64,000 nucleotides of DNA from Cheiracanthium punctorium (GCA_038373885.1 JAWZYV010013165.1:124001-188000); one strand, 5' to 3'. Positions 34,034 through 45,579 are shown, counted from the stretch's first letter. Notes: generated from the sequence alone by a model not told the origin. Made by a program: numbers and translations.

Positions 34034-34525
34034 CTAGAGATGAGTTCGGGCTCATTTTTTAAAACACGAGCCTGAGAACTTTTAATTCGAACCCGCTCGA
34101 GACCGAGCGGTGTTATTTAAGTCGGAGCCCGAGCCCGTTTCAGCATTAATAGATAAATAAAAGTGAGTGATTTCATTGATAGAATATCATAAATTTTGCA
34201 GTTTGTGCAAACTAAAGACAAACTGTAGCAAACTTTTAATGTACTTTCTAGTTCTTTATATTTAAGTTTGTTGTACAATAATAATAATAAATAACAATAT
34301 AATCAATAATAAAATCACCAGAATTAATCATTAATTTTAGTTCTCGAATCAAGAATCATTTTTAAACGCGAATTACTTTCCTAATAAAAACACGTTTATT
34401 TCTCCAATGAATCACTTTTTAAAAATCTGTTTCCAAGGAGTATATTCCATGAAGGAAATATTTCTAACATGCCTGATCCCGAAGTCAATCATGAGTTACA
34501 GAGCTCGAGCCCGTCTGATCTCTAG
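34034..34525. mobile_element. hAT-like element, uninterrupted relative of 14275-15918
   Basis: Ends CTAGAGATGAGTTCGGGCTC and GAGCCCGTCTGATCTCTAG. GAGCCCGAGCCCG motifs lie near the left end. The GCATTAATAGATAAATAAAAG stretch is the empty site for the Helitron found in the 14.3-kb copy. The TSD is not clear. Confidence 0.75.
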
Positions 34526-34784
34526 TGCGGGAATGACACTTTTTACTTCCTTGTACGTAGTATAAGGAAGTAATGTGATCCCGAAAAATTTTGGGGGCCA
34601 AATTTCGACAAAAAAACCGATTTTGACTACCTCTAAATTTAATTTTAAGAACTTTTTCGATGCATCTCATCGTAGGCTAGCATGCACGATCATATTAACG
34701 CGTCTGCAACTCATTTTGACCAGCGGCGAGTTTATTGTGGTCAGTTTTTCCAAGCCGTCTGTACGTACGTACGTATGTATGTAA

Positions 34785-35303
34785 CTCGCATATCTCAAAA
34801 GCTATTGGTCGTAGAATGTTGAGATTTGATATTTAGGATTGTTCCATGATCTAGTTGTGCACCTCCCCTTTTGGTCGCAATCGAATGTATAGTTTATGTA
34901 CAGGACCGCCCAAAAGATTCGAAATACATTACGCTCTATGGGCCGAAATTCATTAAACTCGCATATCTCAAAAACTATTAGGCGTAGAATGTCGAAACTT
35001 CATATTTTGGATAGTTGTAACATCTAGTTGTGCACCTCCCCTTTTGGTTCCATTCGATTGGATAGTTTATCTACAGGACCGCCCAAAACATTCGAAATAC
35101 ATCACGCTCAATGGGTCGAAATTCATTAAACTCGCATATCTCAAAAACTATTAGGCGTAGAATGTTGAAATTTTATATTTAGGATTGTTGTAATATCTAG
35201 TTGTGCACCTCCCCTTTCGGTTCCATTCGACTGGATAGTTTATCTACAGAACCGCCTAAAATATTCGAAATACATTACGCTCAATGGGCCGAAATTCATC
35301 AAA
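34785..35303 (+). repeat. 173-bp tandem repeat, three units
   Basis: CTCGCATATCTCAAAA starts at 34785, 34958 and 35131, an exact 173-bp spacing. Each unit has CTAGTTGTGCACCTCCCC, then TACAGGACCGCC or TACAGAACCGCC, then TTCGAAATACATTACGCT or equivalent. Two or more degenerate units follow to about 35800. Confidence 0.85.
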
Positions 35304-35799
35304 GCGTTTTTTAGAGCTATTGGGCTATTTCAAACGACTCAGAAGTGATATATGCTGTAAAGAGTTAGAAAATGAATTTCTCCATTAAAAAAAGTGTCTT
35401 TATCATTTACAGTTCTGCTACAGGAACACTCAAAAGATTTCCAATACATTACGGTCAATGGCAATTTTAGGAGATTCATCAATTTCAAGCACAATACCCT
35501 CCTACCACATAAGTTAGGTAATGGTCCGACCACGGTCACGTGTCTCCCTCAAGAACTATGCCAAAAGTTGCCAAGCTTGGCGACTTTTTTGTGTACGTGT
35601 GTGCATATTTAACTCTCAAATCTCAAAAACTATTATGAAATTTCATATATAAGATTGTTGTAACATCTAGGCGTGCATCTCGATTTTTGGTTCAAATCTA
35701 CTGGAGAGTTTATTTACAGGACCACCGATAAGAATTTCAGTACTTTAATGTCTATGGACATCTTCAATATAATACAATTGTAGACAGTCATTGTTTGGT

Positions 35800-36727
35800 A
35801 CATGCCCAAAATCTCGCCGTCTGTCCTCGAACTTGGCGAGTTTTGCCGAAATGTCGCCAAATTTGGCGATAGTCAGTCGTTTGGTCCATGCCCAAAGTAT
35901 CGCCATTTGTCATCGTTCTTGGCGATTTTTGGCGAAATATCGCCAAATTTGGCGATAATCTGTCATTGTTGGTCCATGCTTAAAATCTCACCAAATGTTG
36001 TCGACATTGACGAGTTTCGCCAAAATATCGCCAAATTTGGCGCCAAAAATTATTTCGTATTTTGTATAACTCTAAAACTTTAACCCGTAGAATTTTGAAC
36101 GTTTGTATTTAGAACTATATTATAATATCTAACGGTTTTCAATATCTTTTTTGACAGCAATCGACTGGGAATTTATTTACAGGGTGAGCCAAATGACTTT
36201 AAATACATTAAGGTGTATGGATGCATTCAATTCATTGAAAATCTGTGGTCAATGACTACTTGGCTATCCCCAAAATCTCGCCGTCTGTCCTCGACCTTGG
36301 CGAGTTTTGCCGAAATGTCGCCAAATTTGGCGATAGTCAGTCATTTGGTCCATGCCCAAAGTATCGCCATTTGTCATCGTTCTTGGCGAGTTTTGGCGAA
36401 ATATCGCCAAATTTGGCGATAATTTGTCATTGTAGGTCCATGCTTAAAATCTCGCCAAATGTCGTCGACATTGACGAGTTTCGCCGAAATATCGCCAAAT
36501 TTGGCGCCAAAAATTATTTCGTATTTTGTATAACTCTAAAACTTTAACCCGTAGAATTTTGAACTTTTGTATTTAGAACTATATTATAATATCTAACGGT
36601 TTTCAATATCTTTTTTGACAGCAATCGACTGGGAATTTATTTACAGGGTGAGCCAAATGACTTTAAATACATTGAGGTGTATGGATGCATTCAATTCATT
36701 GAAAGTCTGTGGTCAATGACTACTTTG
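35800..36727 (+). repeat. 464-bp tandem repeat, two units
   Basis: ATCTCGCCGTCTGTCCTCGA recurs at 35811 and 36275, and CTTTAAATACATT at 36197 and 36661, a constant 464-bp offset. Each unit holds three or more TCGCCAAATTTGGCGA palindromes spaced 60-70 bp, so it is itself made of shorter diverged repeats. A decayed third unit runs on to about 36850. Confidence 0.85.
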
Positions 36728-37149
36728 GCTATCCCCAAAATCTCGCAAACTATCTCAAAGTTTGTCGGCTTTTGGTGAAATATCGCCAAATAAAGTGTCA
36801 GAAGGAAATCTTTCAAATTGAACTCAGCTTGGCGATATCGAAATATTTGGCTAGAAATCGCTAAACCTTACTATTATTGATATTTTATCTCTTTCAAACA
36901 AATAAGTTTAGAGGAAGTGCGTAAAAAACATTTTTGATTTAATAGACGTGCAAGGAAGTCATGTGTTGGACACATCAGATTTTTTTCGGTGGTGATCTGA
37001 ATTGCAGGGTCTTCCCAGAAACGCTACGCAGCGGTGAACCTTAAGGTTCAAACAACAACTTATAATTTGTCCCCATAATAAAGAGTCCAACATTTCCAGC
37101 CCCTGAAATGGCAAGTGCCCGTCATTGAAAAACAAAATAAACATTTCTG

Positions 37150-37530
37150 ATAGTTCTGCAACCGAAACAGCTACGAGAGAAATGTTCTCGACAAAATTGT
37201 CATTCAGAGCACTAATGGACACCGATCCTCCCTAATGCAGAAGATATTAATATTAATAATGTCCCCAATCAGGAATTCCAGCCAAATTCTAAACAACGCT
37301 TTCCAAACGACGAAATACCAACTCACGTTTCGGAGAAGATAATGTATTTAAAAGAGGGAAGTGCATTGTTTCTCTCCAGCGAATGGCAACTTAAATTATT
37401 CAGCATAATGGAAGCGCAAATTGTTCAATTTCGAGTGACGGCATCAGAGTTATTTGCAGTTCCTCTCGTTGTAAGCTCTGTTTAAATACTGGTCATTTGC
37501 TTCGCAGTTATTTGGATGCTCATTGAATAG
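37150..37530 (+). repeat. direct repeat W, copy 1
   Basis: Matches 38545-38905: AGCACTAATGGACACCGAT, ATTCTAAACAACGCTTTCCA, AGAAGATAATGTATTTAAA and AGAGTTATTTGCAGTTCCT. Diverged and without TIR or coding evidence. Confidence 0.6.
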
Positions 37531-37696
37531 GGAGCCCCTAATAGAGAAGTAAAGCAATTCTGAAAAACTTTTTCTATTATTTCTCAAAATATTCTCGAGT
37601 AATATTTTATTTAAAAACGGATTTAAAATTTAGTTTTTGTGATTATATTTCCAATATTTTTACAATGCGGTTTGTCTTACGCCAATTGGGTATGAC

Positions 37697-37885
37697 CGGG
37701 GCCATCGTGATTGTACCGGGCATGCTTGTGCATCCGATGAGTCATCCAAAGAGGCCTACGGATGCTCACTTATTGGTTACAGCACTTAGAGACGTCATCT
37801 AACGACCGAAATCTAACCAATGAGGGAACGTTGGTAGGCCTCTTTCAGAGTGTGCAAGCAGGTCCGGTAAATACACGATGGCCGC
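37697..37885. mobile_element. hAT-like foldback MITE, copy 2, perfect TSD
   Basis: Same family as 33027-33215. Ends CGGGGCCATCGTG and CACGATGGCCGC, with 8-bp TSD GGTATGAC at 37689-37696 and 37886-37893. The TSD defines the borders better than in copy 1. Confidence 0.8.
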
Positions 37886-38050
37886 GGTATGACGCCGATT
37901 TTTCGCACGAAACGTATCTGAGAGCTAACACTAAGGAGTTCATATATTCGAACGTAGAATTGGGGACTTGTCCCCAATTCTGAAACAAAATTAATGAGAT
38001 AACTAACACTAATCTAATTAAAAACAATAATATTTAAATTGTTCTCAATT

Positions 38051-38406
38051 GACGACAGGTCAAAAAAGGGTCTCTAAATCTGTGGCACGCTATGAACGTT
38101 TCGATCGTCCGCCATCTTGCAGGTAGTTAAGTCGATCGATGGCAACGGCTGCCCTTTTTTCAGCATTGGGAAATCTATCCAGCTGTACCCGCATTCTTCC
38201 ATTTTTCAGCAGATATGTCAGTGCTGTTAAATATAATCGTGACAATTTTTTTTACAGGAAATGACGTGCTAAAGAGTAAAGGATTCTCGTGGAGCTATGT
38301 CACCCGCAACTATTTTTATAGAAATCAAATCTATTCTTCGTGACTGGCAACAGTCAAAGCGTCAGAGTTTGGTGTTCCCAGAGCGGGAACACTGCGCTTT
38401 AAAGGG
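38051..38406 (-). mobile_element. piggyBac-type MITE, copy D (half)
   Basis: Enters within the hairpin apex (GACGACAGGTCAAAAAAGG) and runs to the L end GCGCTTTAAAGGG, followed by TTAA at 38407-38410. The R end and its arm are missing, so no left TTAA exists. Confidence 0.82.
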
Positions 38407-38439
38407 TTAACGAAAGGATTATTTTCTTAACGGAGTCTT

Positions 38440-38526
38440 ATTTAGAACATTTTTTTCAATTTACACTGCCTACTCATCTCTAATAGATAAAATAATTAAA
38501 CCTTACCACCTTTTTGAGACACCCTG
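38440..38526 (-). mobile_element. mariner-type end fragment
   Basis: Ends CACCTTTTTGAGACACCCTG before TA. Inverted it matches the CAGGGTGTCCCAAAAAGGTG start at 59701. No partner end nearby. Confidence 0.5.
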
Positions 38527-38544
38527 TATAGAAATAACAACCGA

Positions 38545-38905
38545 GCCCTCAAAACCACTGTAAGAGGAAATGTTCAGTGCAAAATCATCGTTCAAAGCAC
38601 TAATGGACGGCGATAAACATAATGAAGTAGATATTTATATTAATAATGCAAACATTCAGGAATTCTTGCCAATTCAAAACAACGCTTTCCAAATTATGAA
38701 ACTGTACTAAGTGTCATTTCGAAGAAGATAATGTATTTAAATGAGATAGATCATTATTTCTCGTCGGGGGATGGCAGCTTAAATTATTTAGCGTAATGGA
38801 AGCACAAATTTCGAATGACAGTATTAGAGTTATTTGCAGTTCCTATTATTGTAGGCTGTGCTTAAATGCTGGACATTTGCTTTGTAGTTATTTCGATGCC
38901 CAAAG
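38545..38905 (+). repeat. direct repeat W, copy 2
   Basis: Partner of 37150-37530. The foldback MITE, piggyBac half and mariner end lie between the two copies. Confidence 0.6.
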
Positions 38906-39046
38906 CATATTAGGCCTGGATAAATAAAGAAATGTTTAAATAAAGTTTCCAAACTGTGTATTTTTACAAAGTCTTGTTTTTTAAGAGAAAGTACACTAGT
39001 GCTGTCTGCTAGAAGAGAGGAATGCCTTAGACGGAGTACTTTTCAG

Positions 39047-39444
39047 CCCTTTGAGGTACAACCCTTTCCCAATTGACACGACAGCTGGCTGTGCGCGCAC
39101 AGCCAGCTGCGTCAAAAAAGGGTCTCTAGATCTGTGGCACGCGATGAACGTTTCGATCGTTCGCCATCTTGCTGGTAGTGAAGTCGAGCGATGGCAACGG
39201 CTGCCCTTTTTTCAGCATTGGGCAATCTATCCAGCTGTTCTCGCATTCTTCCATTTTTCAGCAGATATCAGTGCTGTTAAAAAATAATCGTAACAATTTT
39301 TTTTACGGGAAATGACGTGCTAAAAAGTAAAGGATTCTCGTGGAACTATGTCACCCGTCAACTATTTTTATAGAAATCAAATCTATTCTTCGTGACTGGT
39401 CAGAGTTTGGTGTTCCCAGAACGGGAACAAAGCGCGTTAAAGGG
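39047..39444 (-). mobile_element. piggyBac-type foldback MITE, copy E
   Basis: R end CCCTTTGAGGTACAACCC on the left, then a near-immediate jump to the apex CAGCTGGCTGTGCGCGCAC, the full R arm, and the L end CGCGTTAAAGGG followed by TTAA (39445-39448). Most of the outer R arm has been lost between the R tip and the apex. Confidence 0.85.
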
Positions 39445-39449
39445 TTAAG

Positions 39450-40097
39450 CGTGTACGTGATACACACAACTGGTATAGACGAAATGGTCAAGAATTTCTA
39501 GCCCGTAGTATTCTGGCTAATCACAGAAGAATGACCAGTTTGTGTAACGAGAAATTATCGTTCGATTTTTGGAGCATTAGAATTACCTATTGTGAGTCTA
39601 CTCAGCGTACGCAACGATTTACAGTTATTTTCTTCTGGATACAAGCCCCAGATTATAGAGGGGAGACCTGAAAATTAGATAAATAGGTTCAGAAGTGTCT
39701 CGTACTATGATCTAGTATATATAGGGAGTACATAAACTCATAAATTCCAGTTCCACCAATTATTTTTCAGATGTCAGCATATTTTTTTTCAGTGTTTATA
39801 AAAAAAAACTCCCAAGGCACCCCTCCTAGTAAAATAGCACTTGTGTAGATTTGCCGTAAATACAATATAAACGCAATGTAATTAATTTTTTTCGGGTGTT
39901 TAAATTATTAGTTTGTTTTTTAACCTGTTAAAAATGTTGCTTTTGAAGAACCTTGAAGTAAGCAAATACTTAACCTAGCAGCGACTGTGACGTATATTTT
40001 ACTGATAGGAATCTTGACGTACATACTTCTGACGTTCTAAAAGTAACACGCTAAACTGGAATCGAAATTTGAGAAAAAACTTTTGACAAAAATTATA
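39450..40097. other. unassigned DNA ending in a direct repeat
   Basis: About 39956-40097 (AGCAGCGACTGTGACGTATA, ACATACTTCTGACGTTC, CTTTTGACAAAAATTAT) recurs at about 40545-40690, on either side of the piggyBac MITE copy F. Confidence 0.55.
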
Positions 40098-40533
40098 CCC
40101 TTTAACGCGCAGTGTTCCCGCTCTGGGAACACCAAACTTTCGCGCTTTGACTGTTGCCAGTCACGAAGAATAGATTGGATTTCTATAAAAATAGTTGCGG
40201 GTGACATAGCTCCACGAGAATCCTTTACTTTTTAGCACGTCATTTCCCGTAAAAAAAACTGTCACGATTATTTTTAACAGAACTGACATCTGCTGAAAAA
40301 TGGAAGAATGCGAGAACAGCTGCATAGATTGCCCAATGCTGGAAAAAGGGCAGCCGTTGCCATCGCTCGACTTAACTACCAGCACGCACAGCCAGCTGTC
40401 GTCAAAAAAGGGTCTCTTGATCTGTGGCACGCGATGAACGTTTCGATCGTCCACCATCTTGCTGGTAGTTAAGTCGAGCGATGGCAACGGCTGCCCCTTT
40501 TCCAGCATTGGGAAAGGGTTGCGCCTCAAAGGG
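40098..40533 (+). mobile_element. piggyBac-type foldback MITE, copy F
   Basis: L end CCCTTTAACGCGCAGTG, R end GGTTGCGCCTCAAAGGG, TTAA at 40534-40537 and a TATA on the left (probably mutated). The L arm stops at CCAGCACGCACAGCCAGCTG, having lost the innermost part of one arm, so the hairpin is lopsided. The 126-codon minus frame is a foldback artefact. Confidence 0.87.
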
Positions 40534-40544
40534 TTAACCATTCA

Positions 40545-41654
40545 GGCAGCGACATGACGACAATATATTTTATCTGATATGGAAATCTATGACGTATACA
40601 TTACATTTCTGACGTCTCCATCAAAAAGGCAACATTCGCTAAACTAATGGAAATCGAAATTTGAAAGAAGAAAACTTTTGACAAAAATTATTAAAAAAGG
40701 AAAGTAATGCCTTTCAGTTTTTATATTACTCCAACACCCCAAGGATATCATGTGGAGATCTTCGAGAAAGGAAATCCTATACTATAAGCTGCTGTATTGG
40801 ATATTTTTTGTGAAAGAGACTTCCAGATGCACTTTTCGTTAGGGCAGTCAGTCTCCTTAGGGTATCTAGCGCTTATCAATAATATCGAAAGTTTACTTTA
40901 GAGCCGAGAATTCAATTTTAGAAACTTTTATTTACTACCTCTAACTAAGTCGCATAGACATGAAAAAATCAAATTATAAGTTCACTTTTGTTTAGTAGTC
41001 GTATTCAAATTGATGGCATAAATTGTGACATGTCAAGCATTGGTAATAGTTTCAGTTTAATTAATAAAAACTTTCCAGCAATGTTGAAAAGTTTTAGCAC
41101 TTTGTTTATAATTTCGGGTTGTTTGTCGGTCTGTCTGGCCGTTTATTTGAAATTTTTTTGTGCTCTAACTGCCGTGAATGGGTACAGATGACTAGGAAAT
41201 TAATATATGTTATTTCTATGTACTGACGCACCTTACTGAAAATGGAGTGTGTAGCATATATATTTCTTTACAGGAGCACACAAAAGAATTCCAGTACATT
41301 GCGTTTTGTAGGCAGTAAATGCATAAAGTATTTCCAATGAATTAAATTCTTGTTTCGTTCCAAAAAAAAAAAAAAAAAAAAAAACAAACAAGCAAACAAA
41401 GAAAAAGATAAGCAAATATTTTAGTTTGTAAGTTTATCAAGCTATTGAAGGGTCAAATATTTTAGTTTAACAAGTACTCGAAAGTAAAAAGTGATGTTAC
41501 ATTGAAGATGTGCTATTGACAAGAACTATTTTTTTCTTTTTTTCCTTCTTATTCAGCTTTAAAACTTGTTCGAATTTAAAATTCATTAGAACTTTGCTTA
41601 ACCTGTTTTGACAATTTTGTTGTTAGTTATCACTAGGCGGCGTTATTCAGTTTA
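40545..41654. other. direct repeat copy, then AT-rich DNA
   Basis: 40545-40690 repeats 39956-40097. At 41270-41310 is the dispersed ACAGGAGCAC..AAAAGAATTCC motif. An A run of about 22 lies at 41362-41383. The short frame across the A run is a low-complexity artefact. Confidence 0.5.
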
Positions 41655-42030
41655 TTCGCGTTATAGTCGACCGCGTATAATAGTCGCACCCCGTTTTGAA
41701 GAAGAAAAAAAAAGATGATGAAGAAAGAAAAAATCGTCAAAATTTTTTCTTTGCATGAAAGTCGCATTCACGTATTTAACTTTCATTTATGTCTATAAAA
41801 ATATTACTACAAAAAGAAAACTGACTTTTTTTGTGCGCAACTGACGAAAAAAATTGTTTAATATGCTTAAGATAATCTGGAAAGATTTGACAAGTTAGCA
41901 ATTTTATATTTTAGCATTGCAGTGTACAATATTATGCTGTAGATTTCTCAGCATAATAGTCGCAGCTAGACTTTCACCATGAAAAATTAGCCAAAAAAAA
42001 AGTGCGACTACCCGAGTTAACACGGTAATA
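41655..42030. mobile_element. possible MITE with TAGTCGCAC ends
   Basis: Left GACCGCGTATAATAGTCGCAC and right GTGCGACTACCCGAG with an ACACGGTAAT tail form an imperfect inverted pair; ATAATAGTCGCAG also recurs inside. No TSD seen. Superfamily unknown. Confidence 0.45.
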
Positions 42031-42394
42031 CATTTCTTACATAAATTGGAACTATCTTTATAATGCAAGAAAATAAATGTAAATTTATTAAATTAAAAGT
42101 TTTGAAGATTGTTCCTTGATTAAACTTAGATAATCATGAATTTTTACATTTTAATTTTCAAGTAGAAATCAGTCATTTATAGCAGTGTCTTCCAATCCCC
42201 AGTTTGCAAAACTTTATTGCTGGTATACGTATGTCAAATTTATTACAAAATAATCCGCAGCAAATGTCGTTCAACTAAAGAATTATATTAGTATAGCACT
42301 TCATTTGATAAATCAAATGTATATTCATACAATATTTATTATTTTTGGCTGACGCTGGAGGGAGAAGTATTTTTTTCCCCTGTTTTTACCGGTC

Positions 42395-42640
42395 AGGAAC
42401 TGTCTAGGTATAGTAAAGTAACTATGGGCTACAAAATGAAACCGCCTACTTCGCCACATGGCGGAAATATACGGAGTTAGCATTCTTATCTCGAAAGTCG
42501 AACGAGATACATTAAAAAAGTTTAGTGTGTAAAAAGGGAGTATAGTGAAGTATTTATGCGCTCCGCAATGAGGCCGCCTACAGTGCCACCTGATGGCTAA
42601 ATTCGGAGTTATCCCCAAAACGGCTCAAAATACGTGAAAA
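42395..42640. repeat. 129-bp-spaced direct repeats
   Basis: TATAGTAAAGTA..AAACCGCCTAC..CCACATGGCGG..CGGAGTTA at 42412 recurs as TATAGTGAAGTA..AGGCCGCCTAC..CCACCTGATGG..CGGAGTTA at 42541. An inverted relative (GCATTCCTATCTCGAC read inverted) lies at about 43118-43175. Probably pieces of one foldback element. Confidence 0.5.
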
Positions 42641-43754
42641 ATATCAATTACAAAGTTGTTCAACATCATAGATTTGTTAAGAAAAAACATCTTAATTTGA
42701 ACAGGATGCGGATTAGTTCGCACAATAACAATACGGATGGAAGGCATAAAATGCACATTTGATTGCTCGAATTTTCGAAAACTGCACTTACATGACATTA
42801 AGCTCATTTATCCTTCACGCTAAAAGAGTTTTCAGTCAGGAACAATTAATTACACATCTGTGGACGCTGGTCGCATTCTCGCTGGAAGTTGTACGGTATG
42901 GCTGGTGACACAGGCTGACAATAATACGTTTTCATGCAGTAAAACGTTTTACCGTACTACGTTTACAATAATACGTTTTACAGTACTGCGTTTACAATAA
43001 TAAGTTTTACAGTAATACTTTTTATGCCTTCAATTTTTAACGTGAATGCGTTGAAGATGTCTTTTCTAAGTTGATTGATGCTGCTAAACAACTTCGTAAT
43101 TGTTTTTTCCCTGTATCTCTGTCGAGATAGGAATGCTACGCAGTTTTCCACCAGGTGGAGCAGTACACTGTTCCAATCAGTAGCGCATGGCTACTTCATC
43201 TAAACATCACTTTTGTGAATACAGTAGCAGCTGTTTAGAACTTTAGGAAGGTGGCAAGGGACTTTAGTGAGCACAGTGTATGTATATTGATTCTACCTGG
43301 ACAGTTTCGGAGGCCCTGGACATTCAGCCCTGAACAGAGTAAAACAAAAATGTCCAATCATCGACGTGCTGTTCCCCGCTTTCGTTGCCGAAAAAAGTCG
43401 AAACAAAATTGAAAAATTCACAAATTTACGAAAGCGAATTTCTCACGCAATCAGTTAGGTTTGGAAGATTGGAATTTTGATTCCGGAGTTGTTAAATCAC
43501 GTATGAGAGTTTTACTTAGACCCAACCTTTCCGCATTTGCCCAAATGGATTAACTTTGTTTATTTCGTTTCCCGAAAATGCTTTCTCCGACGCCATTTTC
43601 TTCGATAAATTTTCACTCGGTCGTCACGTGTTCCAAATAAAATCGAAGTTTTCTTTCCAGTGAAACACTATTTGAGATTTTTTTTTCTTCTTCTCCCTTT
43701 ACATTTTTCGAAAAAAACCTCTATAAGAAATGTCCATTTTCTTTTCTCGGAACC
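42641..43754. other. unassigned DNA with a short tandem repeat
   Basis: About 42925-43020 repeats the phrase TTTACAATAATACGTTTTAC with a roughly 33-bp period. The rest, except the inverted copy near 43118-43175, is not recognised. Confidence 0.4.
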
Positions 43755-44646
43755 TTGGAATTGACTATGGAAAATAATTCCGCCCAGGAAATCTCGCGGA
43801 ATTTTTCCCTGACACTACGGCGTGTATTCGGCGCGTTCCTTTTCAGCCAAATCTCCAGTGAGCTGAGGGATTTAAAATTCTGCATGTATATCGCAAAAGA
43901 AACTGAATCCCACTTTTGGGGAGGCTCAGGCCTTCAAGTATATTCCCATGATTTTGAGAAGCTTGGCATCTTTCTGAAGTCAGTCGCTAAGCAGTTACCT
44001 ACAAAACTAACCTGTCTGTTTTGACGTAGATTTCTTTTTTTACTCGCATGTGAAATGCACCTTTTCAAATAGCTTTAAAATGCAGCATGGGGCTATCGGT
44101 TTTTTTGTGGATTTTTTTTCTTATTTTTTTTCTGCCTGTTTGCTGTGAAAGTGATAAGGTCAAATGTCGCTAACAGTAGCGTTTCCAGAAACGAATGGGT
44201 CATTTTTAAACCAACAATGCTGAAAAATCGAAACGGAAAAATCACTCAAAATACGGGTGTTAAACGTTAAAATAAATAAAAACTTTGTGAAAAAGCATGC
44301 ATAAAATGTTACTTATAAGAAGATACGATCGTTTCGACTGAAAAAAATTATGTCTTCCTCAGTCAAAGCCCTTCGTCCCACAAAACAGAGGGAACTGAAA
44401 AAGATAAACAAACAAGCATGTTGCCACTTGGAATAAAGAAAGGGTGACAAAACCACGGAGATTAAAGGAAGGGGGGGGAGGATAAAAGGAAAAGAAAAGA
44501 AGTACAAACAAAAATACATAAATAAATTATAGCAATAATAATAAAAAGCAAAAAAGAACACACGAACACAAAAACACACAATAAAGAAAAACAGAAGAAA
44601 ACAGAACAAATGAAAGCATAAAAAACAAAAATAACATAAAAACACA

Positions 44647-44689
<43 letters not shown>

Positions 44690-44812
44690 CACATACAGGA
44701 CAGCACATTATATATATATATATATATTTTATGTTTACAATTTCGGTTTCTTGCCTGTCTGCCCGAGTTCGAACAGCCGTTAATATTCATCAATTGATAA
44801 AAAAATTCATAC
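43755..44812. other. unassigned DNA, microsatellites, PLE-like motif
   Basis: An 89-codon plus frame at 43755-44024 has no recognised family. About 44327-44395 carries CGATCGTTTCGACTGAA..CTTCCTCAGTCAAAG, again reminiscent of a Penelope-like end. TA repeats lie at about 44649-44684 and 44708-44727; purine-rich A/G stretches in between produce a spurious 131-codon tyrosine/phenylalanine-rich minus frame. Confidence 0.45.
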
Positions 44813-45579
44813 AGGGTGTCCCCAAAACACTGGACTCGGCTTTTATTGCTGGAATCTTGAACATAGATATGTACAATAAATTACAAAGTTAGGTTAAGAA
44901 AATGTATTCAATCATACGATACAGATTAAAATTTTCTGAAGATAATAAATACAAAATTTAAATATTTATACTCTCCCATAAACAAAAAATCCCAGTAAAT
45001 AAAATGTTTTTCCTTCAGTTGATGTACAAAATTGGACCCTTTTTTATAAAAAGGGCCAAGGATGTGAAAATATGTTGACTTACCATTTTTCCAACAGCTA
45101 CTGAAAAATGATGGCCCCCATGGAAAAAAATTTTCCTCCCTTAGAGAAATTTAGCTAACGCCCCAAATTTGCAGAATAGATGGAAAGTGATTTTAAAAAT
45201 TGGAATTGTATGTAAAAATTGATTAACAAATTTGAACATTTTAAAGTTCTCAAATCCTGCTTGCAAATACTAAAATAAATAGCATTATTTTATAAAAGTA
45301 TACCCCTATCTATTGCACATCGTTGTCTCTACATCAATCAGCTTTTAAAAAATTAAATTCAAATTATAATTTAAGTATGCAATTAAATTAATTAAAACAA
45401 TTATGCAAAAAAAATGGCCAAAAATTTGTTTTCGTAATACTAAAGGACCTGTAGACGGTTGGGGGTGGGGGTGGGAACAATTTTTAAAATGCAGATCCTT
45501 CTCCTGGGGGCATAACCCCACATAGTCAAATCGCATGGTTACGGGCCTGAAACGATATAAAAGTTTAAAAATGGCTAGG
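44813..45579. other. mariner-type end and AT-rich DNA
   Basis: TACAGGGTGTCCCCAAAACA at 44813 is a mariner-type terminus after a TA with no partner end found. The remainder is unassigned. Confidence 0.4.

Larger units (their letters stand above)
34545..36959. mobile_element. unclassified 2.4-kb repeat-bearing element
   Basis: Ends ACTTCCTTGTACGTAG and CGTGCAAGGAAGT are inverted over about 13 bp. The left end also folds on itself (ACTTCCTT with AAGGAAGT at 34563-34570). Inside lie a 173-bp tandem array, further degenerate units, and a 464-bp tandem array full of TCGCCAAATTTGGCGA palindromes. No transposase or reverse transcriptase was seen; frames of 93-100 codons arise from the repeats. TSD not identified. 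Confidence 0.55.

Noticed and set aside
35802..36547. Repeated 93-100-codon frames with ISPSVLxLGEF phrases
   Set aside because: Direct products of the 464-bp tandem array, with no family signature.
34785..36727. CRISPR-like array
   Set aside because: Units of 173 and 464 bp with diverged whole-unit similarity are ordinary tandem repeats, not short repeats with unique spacers, and the genome is eukaryotic.
43755..44024. 89-codon frame as a small exon
   Set aside because: No recognised motif, no clear splice sites in frame, and no homologous partner; not enough to call a gene.
44313..44793. Membrane-like frames rich in Tyr, Ile, Phe and Cys
   Set aside because: Translation of TA microsatellites and A-rich DNA; apparent hydrophobicity is a composition artefact.
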